A DNA stretch of 64,000 nt from Hymenobacter mellowenesis (GCF_030581005.1 NZ_JAUQSX010000008.1:244494-308493), one strand, 5' to 3'. Numbered from the stretch's first letter, positions 9,237-18,194 are shown. The notes: generated from the sequence alone by a model not told the origin. Program-made: numbers and translations.

Positions 9237-11549
9237 TCACGGCGTGAGCGGGTAGGTATTTTTGACGAGGCGGCGCTGGGCGCCGGTGCCGGTGTAGTAG
9301 TACACGTCGGTGCCGGCGGGCCGGATGAGCAGGTCGTCGGCCAGGAAATCGCGGGTTTCATACAGCACCTGCATGCGCACCGTGCCGGGCTTCACGCGGA
9401 AGGGCACCACCATGCGCACCCAGTTGCCCTGGATTTCGCTGGCCTTGCGGCCGTCGACGATGGGCTCGCCCAACACATTGCTCTGGGCATCAAACATTTT
9501 GACGCGCATGTTGCCGTAGCCGTAGTCCGACTTGCCGTACATCCACACCGAGGCTTCGTACTGGCCGGTATCGGCCGGCGTGGGCACGGGGCCGTCGTAG
9601 AGAGTGTGGAACTGGTCTTTGGCTTCGTAGAACGCGCCGGCGCCGAGGCGGCCGCGCCGGTCGGCGGCTTTGTCGAAGGAATCCACCACCACGCCCAGCG
9701 GCGAGGTCACGTACAGGCCGTTGGGCCGCGGCTGGAGCGTGGGCAGCAGCGCGGCGGCCTTGGCGCGCTCCCGGGGCAGGGCCGTGGCCGCCAGGGAATC
9801 GAGGGGCAATTCGTAGAGCGAGCCGTCGGCGGTTGCGGCAATGAGTTTGCCCAATTTCACCACGCGTTGTTCGCCGGGGGTGAGGTAGTCGGGCGTGACG
9901 AGCATCAGGATGGGCTTCCGGTTGGGGAAGGTGGGCAGCAGCTCCTTGGCCACCATGTCGGAGCTCAGCAGCTGAATGTGCTGCAGGGCCTGGCCCACCG
10001 ATGCGCGCGACACGTAGCAGGCCAGCAGGGGCAGGCCCGAGACGGCCGACAGCTTATCAGCCTGAAAGATAGAATTGCTGCTGCCGCTAATGTCGAACTT
10101 ATCGGTGCCCATGTTGTAGTACGGGATGGGCAGAATGGCCTGGAAATCCTGCACGCTGCGCTTGGTCCAGGAGAATTGGGCGGCCAGGCCGGAGTTGGGA
10201 TTGAGGAAGTCGCTGGCGCCGGTGCCCTGCTGCACGTCGTTGGCCCGCGTCGAAACCTGCCAATATGCTTCGGCGCCCCAAAGCAGTAGCAGCGGCACGC
10301 CCGCCCAGGCCACCACGCCCCAGTGCCGGCGGCGCAGGTAGCGGTACAGCCGGTAGAGGCAATAAGCAGTGTACGTGGTGACTACGTAGTAAAACGGCCA
10401 CCCGAAGCGGCCCAGCGAGCGGAACTGCTTCACCGGCCCCGAGTGCTCGGTAATCCACCCAAACCACTCCCACTTGAACGGGATGCCGCAGGCCAGCAGC
10501 AGCAGCAGCGTGCCCGCCCACAGCCCCGTGCGCAGGTGCAGCGGCAGGGCTGGCCGGCCCAGGCGGCGCCAGCGCCGGTGCCACGCCACGGCCACCACGC
10601 TCAGCAGCACCGATACGGCCAGGGTGGCCGTGGCCACGAGGCCCACGTAGGCGAAACCCTCAAAATTGTCGGTGTCGGACCAGGGCCAGGTTTCCTGCCA
10701 CCAGTCGTGCAGCGGGCCCACCACGGGCGTGAAGACAGTATTGGGCGAGGCCACGTACACGAGCAGGCCGTAGGGGTTCGGCGGGCGGTCGGCCACGTGG
10801 TCGGTGGCCCAGAGGTAGCCCCGGAAAATGAGCAGCGGCAGCAGCGCGGCCACCACCATGCGCCCCAGCCAGGGCCGCAGGCGCGGCTGCTGCCAGGCCA
10901 GCACCAGCACGTGGCCCAGCAGGAAAAAGCAGCCGCAGGCCAGGAAATACAGCATCACGGCCCCAAACAGCAACGTGCCCACGCCAAACAGCACGTACCA
11001 GCGCCACTGGCGCGGATTTTCCTGCATGCGGATGATGCAGTACCAGAGCAGCGGCACAAAACAGGCGTAGCTCAGCGAGATGTGGCCGTCGAGGCGCAGC
11101 ACCTGCGGTGCCATGAAGCCGATGAGGAGCGCCAGCACGCCCGAGTAGAGCACCGGCATGCGCGTGCGCCGCAGAATGGCATACATCACCACCGGCGTGG
11201 CCACCAGCGAGAGCAGGGGCAGCACGTTGACGATGCCCACCGTGTAGCGCCCGGCCGGAATGCCCAGTCGCTCGAGCAGCGCAATGGCCAGGGCCACCAG
11301 CGGCTGCAAGTTGGGGTAGTTGAAATGCTCACCGGCCGGGTAGTTCATGCCCGTGAAGCGGTTGCCGAGGTCGTGCAGGCCGTAGAAGGCCGTGGCGTAA
11401 TAGCTCTGGAGGGCATCGCCGCCGGCCCGGAAGAAGTAGTCGTTGGGATTGAGCAGCACCGGCCAGAACAGCACGGCCGTGATGGCCGCCGCTGCCAGCC
11501 CCACGCCCACCATGCCCAACCGATGCGCTTTAGGAGAAATTACACTCAT
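9237..11549 (-). CDS. GT-C/YfhO-like membrane protein with C-terminal jelly-roll domain
   Basis: 770 residues. About 11-12 transmembrane helices occupy residues 10-430. The first external loop contains YFFRAGGDALQSYYA with Asp45 as candidate catalytic acid, and NYPAGEHFNYPN follows. Residues about 440-600 form a soluble region, and about 610-750 a beta-rich domain (VVDSFDKA ... YEASVWMYGKSDYGYGNMRV ... ADDLLIRP) whose start and end match the lipoprotein paralogues at 6884, 11931 and 12454. This suggests a glycosyltransferase carrying its own periplasmic glycan-binding module. Transcribed divergently from the two lipoprotein genes. Enzymatic role is inferred from topology. Confidence 0.78.
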   Translation of the reverse strand: MSVISPKAHRLGMVGVGLAAAAITAVLFWPVLLNPNDYFFRAGGDALQSYYATAFYGLHDLGNRFTGMNYPAGEHFNYPNLQPLVALAIALLERLGIPAGRYTVGIVNVLPLLSLVATPVVMYAILRRTRMPVLYSGVLALLIGFMAPQVLRLDGHISLSYACFVPLLWYCIIRMQENPRQWRWYVLFGVGTLLFGAVMLYFLACGCFFLLGHVLVLAWQQPRLRPWLGRMVVAALLPLLIFRGYLWATDHVADRPPNPYGLLVYVASPNTVFTPVVGPLHDWWQETWPWSDTDNFEGFAYVGLVATATLAVSVLLSVVAVAWHRRWRRLGRPALPLHLRTGLWAGTLLLLLACGIPFKWEWFGWITEHSGPVKQFRSLGRFGWPFYYVVTTYTAYCLYRLYRYLRRRHWGVVAWAGVPLLLLWGAEAYWQVSTRANDVQQGTGASDFLNPNSGLAAQFSWTKRSVQDFQAILPIPYYNMGTDKFDISGSSNSIFQADKLSAVSGLPLLACYVSRASVGQALQHIQLLSSDMVAKELLPTFPNRKPILMLVTPDYLTPGEQRVVKLGKLIAATADGSLYELPLDSLAATALPRERAKAAALLPTLQPRPNGLYVTSPLGVVVDSFDKAADRRGRLGAGAFYEAKDQFHTLYDGPVPTPADTGQYEASVWMYGKSDYGYGNMRVKMFDAQSNVLGEPIVDGRKASEIQGNWVRMVVPFRVKPGTVRMQVLYETRDFLADDLLIRPAGTDVYYYTGTGAQRRLVKNTYPLTP

Positions 11550-11930
11550 GCGAAAACGAAGGAGGCGCCGCCGCGCCGCTAGGATGACAATCGATTAGCT
11601 TCGGAAAACTCTCGGGCCCGGCAAGTAATGGCGGGCCTTTTTGCCTCGAAGAACCAGCCCGCCGACCAGGTCGGTTTTCACAGCCTTCAAAACTACTGCG
11701 CAATTCGACAGCACGGCCCACCGCGCCCGCCTTCTTCCCGGCAATGCCCGGCCATCCGCGGCGCATCGCCTCGTGTTGCCGGCCCGGGCCGCCGGCTCGC
11801 AGCCCGACGCGGAATGAATGGCCGCCGCCGACGGCTTTGCCTGGCACTGCAATGGCCAGGTGAGACTTTAGCCGCCGCGGTATCCCGATAAGTGCCGTAG
11901 TTTTGCTGTGTTATTCACTCATCAACAATC
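11550..11930. other. 381-bp divergent intergenic region
   Basis: It separates the minus-strand GT-C gene from the plus-strand lipoprotein pair. ORFs of 85-105 codons cross it on both strands but look like composition-driven readings. The only site I can support is the -7 box at 11898-11905. Confidence 0.5.
11898..11905 (+). promoter_or_regulatory. Putative -7 box of the tandem lipoprotein genes
   Basis: TAGTTTTG, a perfect TAnnTTTG, 25 bp before the ATG at 11931. No clear -33 TTG. Confidence 0.45.
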
Positions 11931-12482
11931 ATGAGCAAGCGTTTACTTACTTCTCTCTCTATTGCGTTGGCCGTGGCTGGCGGCGCCCTGGTTTCCTGCT
12001 CTCACAACGACGGCGCGGAGGGAACCATCGTCACGCGCAACGATTTTGAGAACGTGCAGGGCTGGGGCGGCAGCAACGATGCCAGCATCACCACCGAGCA
12101 GGCGCACTCCGGGAAGTACTCCCTGAAAGTGGGCCCTCAGAATGAGTATGGCTACACCTACGTCCAGACGCTGGGCCAAATGAGCACCGCGCGCGTCAAA
12201 AAGCTGACTGTGTCGGGCTGGGCCTGGCTGCCCGACAAGGGCGCTACCGCCCAGATAGTGGTATCGATAGCGCACTCGGCCGATAAAGGCTCGCCGGTGT
12301 TCTACGGCAGCTTCACACTGCCCGACGAGGTGAAGAAATACAAGTCCTGGCAGCAGATTTCGCACACCTTCACGCTGCCCGATTCGGTGCAGGCCACCAA
12401 CCAGCTGAAGTGCTACCTGTGGCGCACCAGCACCAACGTAACCGCGTACGTGGATGACTTTACGCTCAGTGTCAGCAATTAA
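11931..12482 (+). CDS. Lipoprotein with jelly-roll, CBM-like domain (paralogue 2)
   Basis: 183 residues; signal peptide with lipobox ALVSC (Cys23). The single domain shows the same landmarks as its paralogues: TRNDFENVQGW, AHSGKYSLKVG, EYGYTYVQTLG, SGWAWLPD and a final AYVDDFTLSVSN. Probably an envelope-bound glycan-binding protein; the ligand is unknown. The next paralogue starts inside its last codons, and a GT-C-like gene follows, so the three are likely one transcript. The family recurs as a fused domain at the C termini of the GT-C proteins at 9237 and 14555. Confidence 0.8.
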   Translation: MSKRLLTSLSIALAVAGGALVSCSHNDGAEGTIVTRNDFENVQGWGGSNDASITTEQAHSGKYSLKVGPQNEYGYTYVQTLGQMSTARVKKLTVSGWAWLPDKGATAQIVVSIAHSADKGSPVFYGSFTLPDEVKKYKSWQQISHTFTLPDSVQATNQLKCYLWRTSTNVTAYVDDFTLSVSN

Positions 12483-13020
12483 GCGCCTCCGCCCCTTGCC
12501 CGCCCTGCTGGCGGCGGGCCTGCTGGCGGCCGCCTGCTCCGGCTCCGACGGCGGCAAGTGGGTGGGCGACTACGTGACCGTGAACGACTTCGAGGCCGTG
12601 CGCGGCTGGAGCGACGCCTCGGCCCTGACCCGCGACCACGCCCACTCCGGCCAGTACGCCACCTACGTAGACCCCGGCCGCGAATACGGCATCACCTACG
12701 ACCTGCCCTTGGGCGAGGCCAGCGTGCACACGCTCAAAGGCGTGGCCGTGGAGGCCTGGGCTTATTTGCCCAGCCCGCAGGCCAAGGCCACCCTCGAAGT
12801 GCAGGTGCCCCTGCCCGGCGAAGGCAACCGCATGGGCTTTGCCGACCGCCTGGTGCTGGCCGAGCAAGTGACCGAAGGCGGCAAGTGGATGCGGGTGCGC
12901 AAGGAATTCGCCTTCCCGGCTGGCCTGCCCGCCGAGGCCCACCTGCGCATTTTCCTGTGGCGCGGCGGCAGCGCCGAAACCGCCTACCTCGACGACCTGA
13001 AGGTGAAGGCCCTGGAATAA
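12454..13020 (+). CDS. Lipoprotein with jelly-roll, CBM-like domain (paralogue 3)
   Basis: 188 residues from ATG 12454, overlapping the previous gene by 29 bp in another frame; a GTG at 12469 would reduce the overlap and leave a more typical signal peptide. Lipobox LLAAAC (Cys28). The domain carries VNDFEAVRGW, AHSGQYATYVD, EYGITYDLPLG, EAWAYLPS and the closing AYLDDLKVKALE. It adjoins paralogue 2 and is more GC-rich than it, so the tandem copies have diverged well beyond a recent duplication. Probably translationally coupled. Confidence 0.78.
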   Translation: MTLRSVSAIKRLRPLPALLAAGLLAAACSGSDGGKWVGDYVTVNDFEAVRGWSDASALTRDHAHSGQYATYVDPGREYGITYDLPLGEASVHTLKGVAVEAWAYLPSPQAKATLEVQVPLPGEGNRMGFADRLVLAEQVTEGGKWMRVRKEFAFPAGLPAEAHLRIFLWRGGSAETAYLDDLKVKALE

Positions 13021-13071
13021 GTTGCCGTTTGGCCGGCGCGGCTGCCGGCTTTCATTTAGCTTTAGCTGCTG

Positions 13072-14466
13072 ATGCGTTTCCCCCGTTTCTTGGTGCCGAC
13101 CGGCCAGTTTCAGCGCGCGTGGCTGTGGCAGGCCGGCGTGTACGTGAGTTTTTGGGCCGAGCTGCGCCTGTTCACCGACCTGCGCATGCATTACGGACCC
13201 TTCGTGAGCCCGGTGCTGTTCTACGCCACGTCGGTGCTGATGTGCGTGTTTGCCGCCCTCTACTGGCTCGACCGGCCGGTGGCGACGATGGAGCCGGGCA
13301 AAACCACCCGCCGCTTCCCGCTGGTATGGATAGGCTTGCTGCTCGGGGCCGTGCAGGTGCTGTACGTGCAAGCGCCGGTCATCGCCTCGCACCCCGTCGA
13401 TGTGAAGGCGTCGGACATCATTCCCATTCTGCAGGTCTACGCCACGCGTTTCCTCAGCGGCGAGGTCATTTACCGCTATTCGACCACCCTGCCCTATCCT
13501 ATTTTCCCCAACTACTTGCCCATGCAGTGGCTGCCCTATGTGCCGGCCCAGCAGCTGGGCATCGACTACCGCTGGTGGGCCCTGGGCATGCTGCTGCTGC
13601 TGGGCTTTGGAGCGTACCAGGCCACGCTGGCCCGGCAGCCGCTGAGCTGGGTGGGCTTTCTGCTGAAAATTGCGCTGCCCACCTACGTGCTCTACCGCCT
13701 CATCACCCGCGACCCGGAGTTGTTTGCCCACACCGTAGAGCCCACCATCATTGCCTTCTACTGCGTGCTGGCGGCCAGCGTACTCAGCCGCTCGGCCATT
13801 TTGCAGGCGGCGGCGCTGGTGGCGTGCCTACTCTCGCGCTATTCGGTGGTATTCTGGGTACCGTTTTACCTGTGGCTGCTGTGGCGTGAGGCCGGCAAGC
13901 GCCACGCCCTGGCGGTGGCGGCGCTGGTGGGCGTGGGCGTGCTGGGCATTTATGTAATTCCCTACCTGAGCAAGGATTGGACGATTTTCACCCACGCCTT
14001 CGCCGAATATAAAATTGCCACCATGGGCGAGTGGAGCCGCACCGACGGCCCCGGCGGCAACCCGCCGCAGCTTTTCGCGGGCTTCGGCTTTTCGGCTTTC
14101 TGGTACACCTACGGCCCCGACGAGCTCAAGACGCGCATTGCCCTGGCCCAGCTCGGCGACGTGCTGATATCGTCGGCTGTGGTGGCGCTCAGCGCGTGGC
14201 TCTACTACCGCCTGCGCCGCCGCTACGACTACCGCATCGTGGCCCTCATCACCCTGAAGCTGTACCTGGCCACGTTCTACGCCTTTATTCAGACGCCCTA
14301 TCCTTACCTCACGTCGCTGGGTTTGTTCATTTCGGTTTTCGTGGTGATGGTGACGGGCGCGGGCCAGCGGGATAAGGTGGTGGCAGCGGCGGCACCAGAT
14401 GCAGACGATATAGCAGAACGTCCTGCTGAGCGCAGCCGAAGCATCTCTACCGCTTCGCTGAATTGA
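13072..14466 (+). CDS. Polytopic GT-C-like membrane protein with repeat-derived C terminus
   Basis: 464 residues with about 10-11 hydrophobic helices. The first large external loop contains HPVDVKASDIIPILQVYATRF (Asp110/Asp115 region) followed by YRYSTTLPYPIFPNYLP, compatible with a GT-C donor site, but no named family is recognised. It starts 51 bp after lipoprotein 3. The last 17 residues or so (AERPAERSRSISTASLN) are encoded by the left arm of the palindrome at 14415-14528, so the original C terminus has been replaced or extended by repeat insertion. The rest of the chain is normal hydrophobic membrane sequence. Confidence 0.75.
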   Translation: MRFPRFLVPTGQFQRAWLWQAGVYVSFWAELRLFTDLRMHYGPFVSPVLFYATSVLMCVFAALYWLDRPVATMEPGKTTRRFPLVWIGLLLGAVQVLYVQAPVIASHPVDVKASDIIPILQVYATRFLSGEVIYRYSTTLPYPIFPNYLPMQWLPYVPAQQLGIDYRWWALGMLLLLGFGAYQATLARQPLSWVGFLLKIALPTYVLYRLITRDPELFAHTVEPTIIAFYCVLAASVLSRSAILQAAALVACLLSRYSVVFWVPFYLWLLWREAGKRHALAVAALVGVGVLGIYVIPYLSKDWTIFTHAFAEYKIATMGEWSRTDGPGGNPPQLFAGFGFSAFWYTYGPDELKTRIALAQLGDVLISSAVVALSAWLYYRLRRRYDYRIVALITLKLYLATFYAFIQTPYPYLTSLGLFISVFVVMVTGAGQRDKVVAAAAPDADDIAERPAERSRSISTASLN

Positions 14467-14528
14467 TTGATTAATTGCGCGGTAGAGATGCTTCGACTGC
14501 GGCTGCGCCTCCGCTCAGCATGACGTTC
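14415..14528. repeat. GTCATGCTGAGCG-family palindrome overlapping a gene end
   Basis: Left arm 14415-14453 and right arm 14479-14528 are inverted relatives; the right arm carries small internal duplications (GCAGTC-like and GGCGCAGCC) so the stem is interrupted. Same family as 17283, 18246 and 32901. The left arm is read as the end of the GT-C-like coding region. Confidence 0.85.
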
Positions 14529-14554
14529 TTTTATTGCCATTTACCCTCCATTCC

Positions 14555-16408
14555 ATGAAACCCCGCATTGCCCATCCCTACTCCCTGCTGGCCATTCTGC
14601 TGCTGTTTGTGCTGATGGTGCAGGCGCGGCTCTGGGCGCCATACTGGGACACGCACAACGTGCAGGCCATCCTCACCTGGGACGCCATGGGCTACTACAT
14701 CTACCTGCCCGCGCACTTCATCTATGATGACTTGGGGCACATGTCCTTCGCGCAGGACATCATGCGCGAGTATCAGCCCAGTAGCTCGTTCTATCAGGCA
14801 TTTCAAGTACCGGGCGGGCCCGAGGGGATGCTCGTAACCAAGTACACCTGCGGCCTGGCGCTGCTTTGGACGCCGTTTTTCTTTATCGGCCACTGGGCGG
14901 CGGGCTGGCTGGGCTACCCGCAGGACGGCTTTTCGGTGCCCTACCAAGTGGCCATTGCCTTCGGCGGGCTGCTGTTTGCGCTGCTGGGGCTGGGGCTGCT
15001 GCGCCGGGTGCTGCTGCGCTACTTTTCCGACGTGGTGACCACGCTGGTGCTGGTGCTGCTGGTGCTGGGCTCCAACTACTTCCAATACGCCGTGTTCGAT
15101 GCGGCCATGGCGCACAACTACCTGTTCACGGGCTATGCGCTGCTACTCTGGCTCACCATTCGCTGGCACGAGCGGCCCACGCGGCTGGGGGCCTTTTTCA
15201 TCGGCCTCACGCTGGGCTTGTTGGTGCTCATCCGTCCTTCAGAGGCCGTGGCCGCCGTCATCCCGCTACTCTGGAACGTGGGTTCGATGGCGGCGGTGCG
15301 CGCTAAGCTGGAACTGCTGAAGGCGCGGTGGCAGGATGTGCTGCTGCTGGTGCTGGGTGGCTTTTTGGGCGTGCTGCCGCAGGCGCTGTACTGGCACTGG
15401 GCCACCGGGCATTTTCTTTTCTACAGCTACGGCGACCAGCATTTTAGCTTCTTCAAGCCGCATTTGTGGAGCGTGCTCTTCAGTTTCCGCAAGGGCTGGC
15501 TGCTGTATTCGCCGCTGCTGCTGCTGCCGCTGGCGGGCCTGGTGGTGCTGTGGCGCTCGCGCCGGGATTTGGCGGTGCCAGTACTGGTTTTCGTGCTGCT
15601 GAACCTGTGGGTGGTATCGGCCTGGGACATCTGGTGGTACGGCGGCAGCATTGGGCAGCGCGCGCTGGTGCAGAGCTACGCGGTGCTGGCCCTGCCGTGG
15701 GCGGCCGTGGTGGCCTGGTTGCTACAGCCCGAGCGCCGGCGGGTCTTGCAGCTAGCAGCCGTGGCCGTGGTAGTGCTGCTGGTCGATTTGAACCTGTTCC
15801 AGCACTGGCAGTACATGCGCTCCATCATCAACCCCGAGGAGATGAACCGGCGCTATTACTTCGCAGTGTTCAATAAGTCCATGCCCACGCAGTCGGATTT
15901 CGCCATGCTCGACGTGAAGACGCACCTGCCCGAATCGGAGCGGCACTATACGCCCACGCTGCTCGGCAAGCTCGATTTTGAGAACCAGCCCACCGATGCC
16001 GCCACCGGCATTTCGGCCGACATGGGTTACTACAGCCGTCAGTCCTTCCACGCCGATGCGGCTCACGCCTACGGCCCGGCCCTGAGCATCCGCGTGGGCG
16101 ATGCCAAGCTGGAGCCCGGCCAGTACGTGCGGGCCTCCTGCCGCGTGTTCTCCGACTACGGCGCCTGGGGCAACAAGCTGGTGATGAGCGTAGACCGCGG
16201 CGGCAAAAGCATCGTCTGGAATGCCATCCGCCTGCAAAACAACCTGAGCGTGAACCGCGCCTGGAACCAGGTCTACTTCGACGCCCCCATCCCGGAAGAC
16301 GCCCAGCCCGATGATATCCTCAAGGTGTACGTGCTGAGCGAAAACGGTTCCGGCTGCTACATCGACGAGGTGCAGGCCGAGCTCATGAAGCCCAAAGCCG
16401 GCTGGTGA
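14555..16408 (+). CDS. GT-C-like membrane protein with C-terminal jelly-roll domain
   Basis: 617 residues from the ATG at 14555; an upstream TTG at 14534 is in frame but adds nothing useful. About 11 transmembrane helices cover residues 8-425. The first external loop reads LTWDAMGYYIYLPAHFIYDD (Asp43 candidate catalytic acid), matching the paralogues at 20928 and 22214, as do FSFRKGWLLYSP and WWYGGSIGQRALV. Residues about 470-610 form a soluble beta-rich domain (LDFENQPTDAATG ... CYIDEVQAEL) like the lipoprotein family. Probably transfers sugar from a lipid carrier to a surface glycan or protein; inferred. Confidence 0.8.
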   Translation: MKPRIAHPYSLLAILLLFVLMVQARLWAPYWDTHNVQAILTWDAMGYYIYLPAHFIYDDLGHMSFAQDIMREYQPSSSFYQAFQVPGGPEGMLVTKYTCGLALLWTPFFFIGHWAAGWLGYPQDGFSVPYQVAIAFGGLLFALLGLGLLRRVLLRYFSDVVTTLVLVLLVLGSNYFQYAVFDAAMAHNYLFTGYALLLWLTIRWHERPTRLGAFFIGLTLGLLVLIRPSEAVAAVIPLLWNVGSMAAVRAKLELLKARWQDVLLLVLGGFLGVLPQALYWHWATGHFLFYSYGDQHFSFFKPHLWSVLFSFRKGWLLYSPLLLLPLAGLVVLWRSRRDLAVPVLVFVLLNLWVVSAWDIWWYGGSIGQRALVQSYAVLALPWAAVVAWLLQPERRRVLQLAAVAVVVLLVDLNLFQHWQYMRSIINPEEMNRRYYFAVFNKSMPTQSDFAMLDVKTHLPESERHYTPTLLGKLDFENQPTDAATGISADMGYYSRQSFHADAAHAYGPALSIRVGDAKLEPGQYVRASCRVFSDYGAWGNKLVMSVDRGGKSIVWNAIRLQNNLSVNRAWNQVYFDAPIPEDAQPDDILKVYVLSENGSGCYIDEVQAELMKPKAGW

Positions 16409-16463
16409 CGCGCCTACGCTCAAGATGACAGGCGTTTTTCCTGCTCTTATTGAACCGTAAGCG

Positions 16464-17189
16464 TTACTGCCCCAGCAAGCCGTATTTCAGGATGCAATAG
16501 ATGGCGCGGAAGCCGTCGCGCCAGCCGATTTTCTTGCCCTCGGCGTAAGTGCGGCCGTAGTAGCTGATGCCCACTTCATAGATGCGGGCGTCTTTCACGC
16601 GGGCTACTTTGGCGGTCACTTCGGGCTCGAAGCCAAAGCGGTTTTCTTCAAGCCTGAGGCCTTGAATGATGTCGCGGCGGAACATTTTGTAGCACGTTTC
16701 CATGTCCGTCAGGTTCAGGTCGGTGCACATGTTGGAGAGGAACGTGAGCCAAGCGTTGCCGATGCTGTGCCAGAAAAACAGCACCCGGTGCGGATTGCCG
16801 CCCATGAAGCGCGAGCCAAAAACCACGTCGGCAAATCCCTTTAGCACGGGTTTAATCAGGATGTTATACTCCTCGGGGTCGTATTCCAGGTCGGCGTCCT
16901 GGATGATGACATAGTCGCCGGTGGCTTCGCGGATGCCGGTGTGCAGGGCCGCCCCTTTGCCCTTGTTCACGGTGTGTTCCAGCAGGCGCAGCCCCATTTC
17001 GGGATAGCGCGCGGCGTAGGCCCGAATGGTTTCGACCGAGGCATCAGTCGAGCAGTCGTTGACGAGGATGATTTCCTTGCCGATGTTATTCACCAGCTTC
17101 AGCTCGCGCAGCAAATCCAGAATCTGGTGGATGGTGCGGGCCTCGTTATAAACGGGGATGACAATGGAAAGCGTGTCGAATTTTACCAC
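16464..17189 (-). CDS. GT2 dolichyl/polyprenyl-phosphate hexose synthase (DPM1-like)
   Basis: 241-residue soluble GT2 of the DPM1 type without C-terminal membrane helices. Motifs: LSIVIPVYNEARTI at the N terminus, ILVNDCSTD, the metal/donor motif QDADLEYDP (Asp98, Asp100), GSRFMGG, and DMETCYKMFRRD, which is characteristic of DPM-like enzymes. It would transfer a hexose from a nucleotide donor to polyprenyl phosphate on the cytoplasmic side, supplying GT-C enzymes nearby. It differs from the GT2 at 5317, which has two membrane helices, so two lipid-linked sugars may be made. It has its own -7 box. Confidence 0.9.
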   Translation of the reverse strand: MVKFDTLSIVIPVYNEARTIHQILDLLRELKLVNNIGKEIILVNDCSTDASVETIRAYAARYPEMGLRLLEHTVNKGKGAALHTGIREATGDYVIIQDADLEYDPEEYNILIKPVLKGFADVVFGSRFMGGNPHRVLFFWHSIGNAWLTFLSNMCTDLNLTDMETCYKMFRRDIIQGLRLEENRFGFEPEVTAKVARVKDARIYEVGISYYGRTYAEGKKIGWRDGFRAIYCILKYGLLGQ

Positions 17190-17221
17190 AAGAATAAAGC
17201 TGGGCGAGGCAAAGGGAATAG

Positions 17222-17229
17222 CAAAGGTA
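17222..17229 (-). promoter_or_regulatory. Putative -7 box of the DPM1-like gene
   Basis: Minus strand reads TACCTTTG, a perfect TAnnTTTG, 32 bp before the ATG at 17189. Confidence 0.45.
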
Positions 17230-17282
17230 AACGCCGGGCGCTTCGCTTAATGAGGAAGAGCAATGAAGAATGAAGAATTGAG

Positions 17283-17380
17283 AGAACGTCATGCTGAGCG
17301 CAGTCGAAGCATCTCTACTGCGCAAGTAACTATTTACTATTGCGGTAGAGATGCTTCGACTGCGCTCAGCATGACGTTCT
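17283..17380. repeat. GTCATGCTGAGCG-family palindrome
   Basis: Arms 17283-17321 and 17342-17380 match at 38 of 39 positions, with a 20-bp loop. A further inverted pair (GCTTAATGAGGA at 17245-17256 and its complement at 17382-17393) lies outside, so the palindrome is nested in a larger one. It lies between divergently placed promoters and the SDR stop. Confidence 0.9.
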
Positions 17381-17402
17381 TTCCTCATTAAGCCGCAGGC
17401 GC

Positions 17403-18194
17403 CTACAGGCTGCCCGTACGGCCGCCGTCCACGGGTACGCTGGTGCCGTTGATGTAGGCGGCAGCCGGCGAGGCCAGGAAAGCCACAGCCGCCGCCACTT
17501 CTTCGGCCTGCCCGAAGCGCCGGGCTGGGATGGTTTTCAGCATGTCGGCCTCGATGGCGTCGGCGGGCTGGCCGGTTTGAGCGGCTTTCTTTTCCACCAG
17601 CGAATGGTGGCGCTGGGTGAGCGTGGCGCCGGGCAGCACGTTGTTCACGGTAATGCCTTGCGGGCCAAGCTCGTTGGCTAGGGTTTTGGCCCAGCTGGCC
17701 ACGGCCCCGCGAATGGTGTTGCTCACGCCCAGGCCCGCCAGCGGAATCTTGACGGAAGTGCTGATGATATTGATGATGCGCCCGAAACCAGCCGCCTTCA
17801 TGCCTGGCACCAAGGCCTGCGCCAGCAAGTGGTTGCAGATAACGTGCTGGTTGAAAGCCACCCGCAGCGCATCAACCGGCGCATCGAGCAGCGGGCCGCC
17901 GGCGGGCCCGCCGGTGTTGTTCACCAAAATCTGGAAGCCGGCGGGGTGCTCGGCCAGATACGCCTGCACCACCTCGGCCACGTGGCTGGGGTCGTCGAAA
18001 TCGGCCACCAGGTAGTCGTGCGCCTGGCCGGCGGGCGCGGGTAGAGCGGCGGCCACTTCGCGCAGCCGGTCTTCGTTGCGGGCCAGCAGCGTGATGGCGC
18101 AGCCGGCTTCGGCCAACGCCTCGGCCACGGCGCGGCCGATGCCCTGGGTGCTGCCGCCGACGAGGGCGCGGCGGTTTTCTAAGGAGAGGTTCAT
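17403..18194 (-). CDS. Atypical short-chain dehydrogenase/reductase
   Basis: 263 residues from the ATG at 18194 (MNLSLENRRALVGG). The longer in-frame reading to 18272 enters the palindrome at 18246-18339 and is rejected. It has a Rossmann SDR fold with GGSTQGIG (13-20) and NNTGG (92-96), and ends in the family-typical YINGTSVPVDGG. The catalytic Tyr-x3-Lys is replaced by Ser158-x3-Arg162 (VSNTIRGAV), as in a divergent BKR-like SDR subgroup. Similar SDRs are, as I recall, found near kynurenine-pathway genes in Bacteroidota, which would fit here, but no reaction can be assigned and a non-catalytic or altered chemistry is possible. Confidence 0.85.
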   Translation of the reverse strand: MNLSLENRRALVGGSTQGIGRAVAEALAEAGCAITLLARNEDRLREVAAALPAPAGQAHDYLVADFDDPSHVAEVVQAYLAEHPAGFQILVNNTGGPAGGPLLDAPVDALRVAFNQHVICNHLLAQALVPGMKAAGFGRIINIISTSVKIPLAGLGVSNTIRGAVASWAKTLANELGPQGITVNNVLPGATLTQRHHSLVEKKAAQTGQPADAIEADMLKTIPARRFGQAEEVAAAVAFLASPAAAYINGTSVPVDGGRTGSL

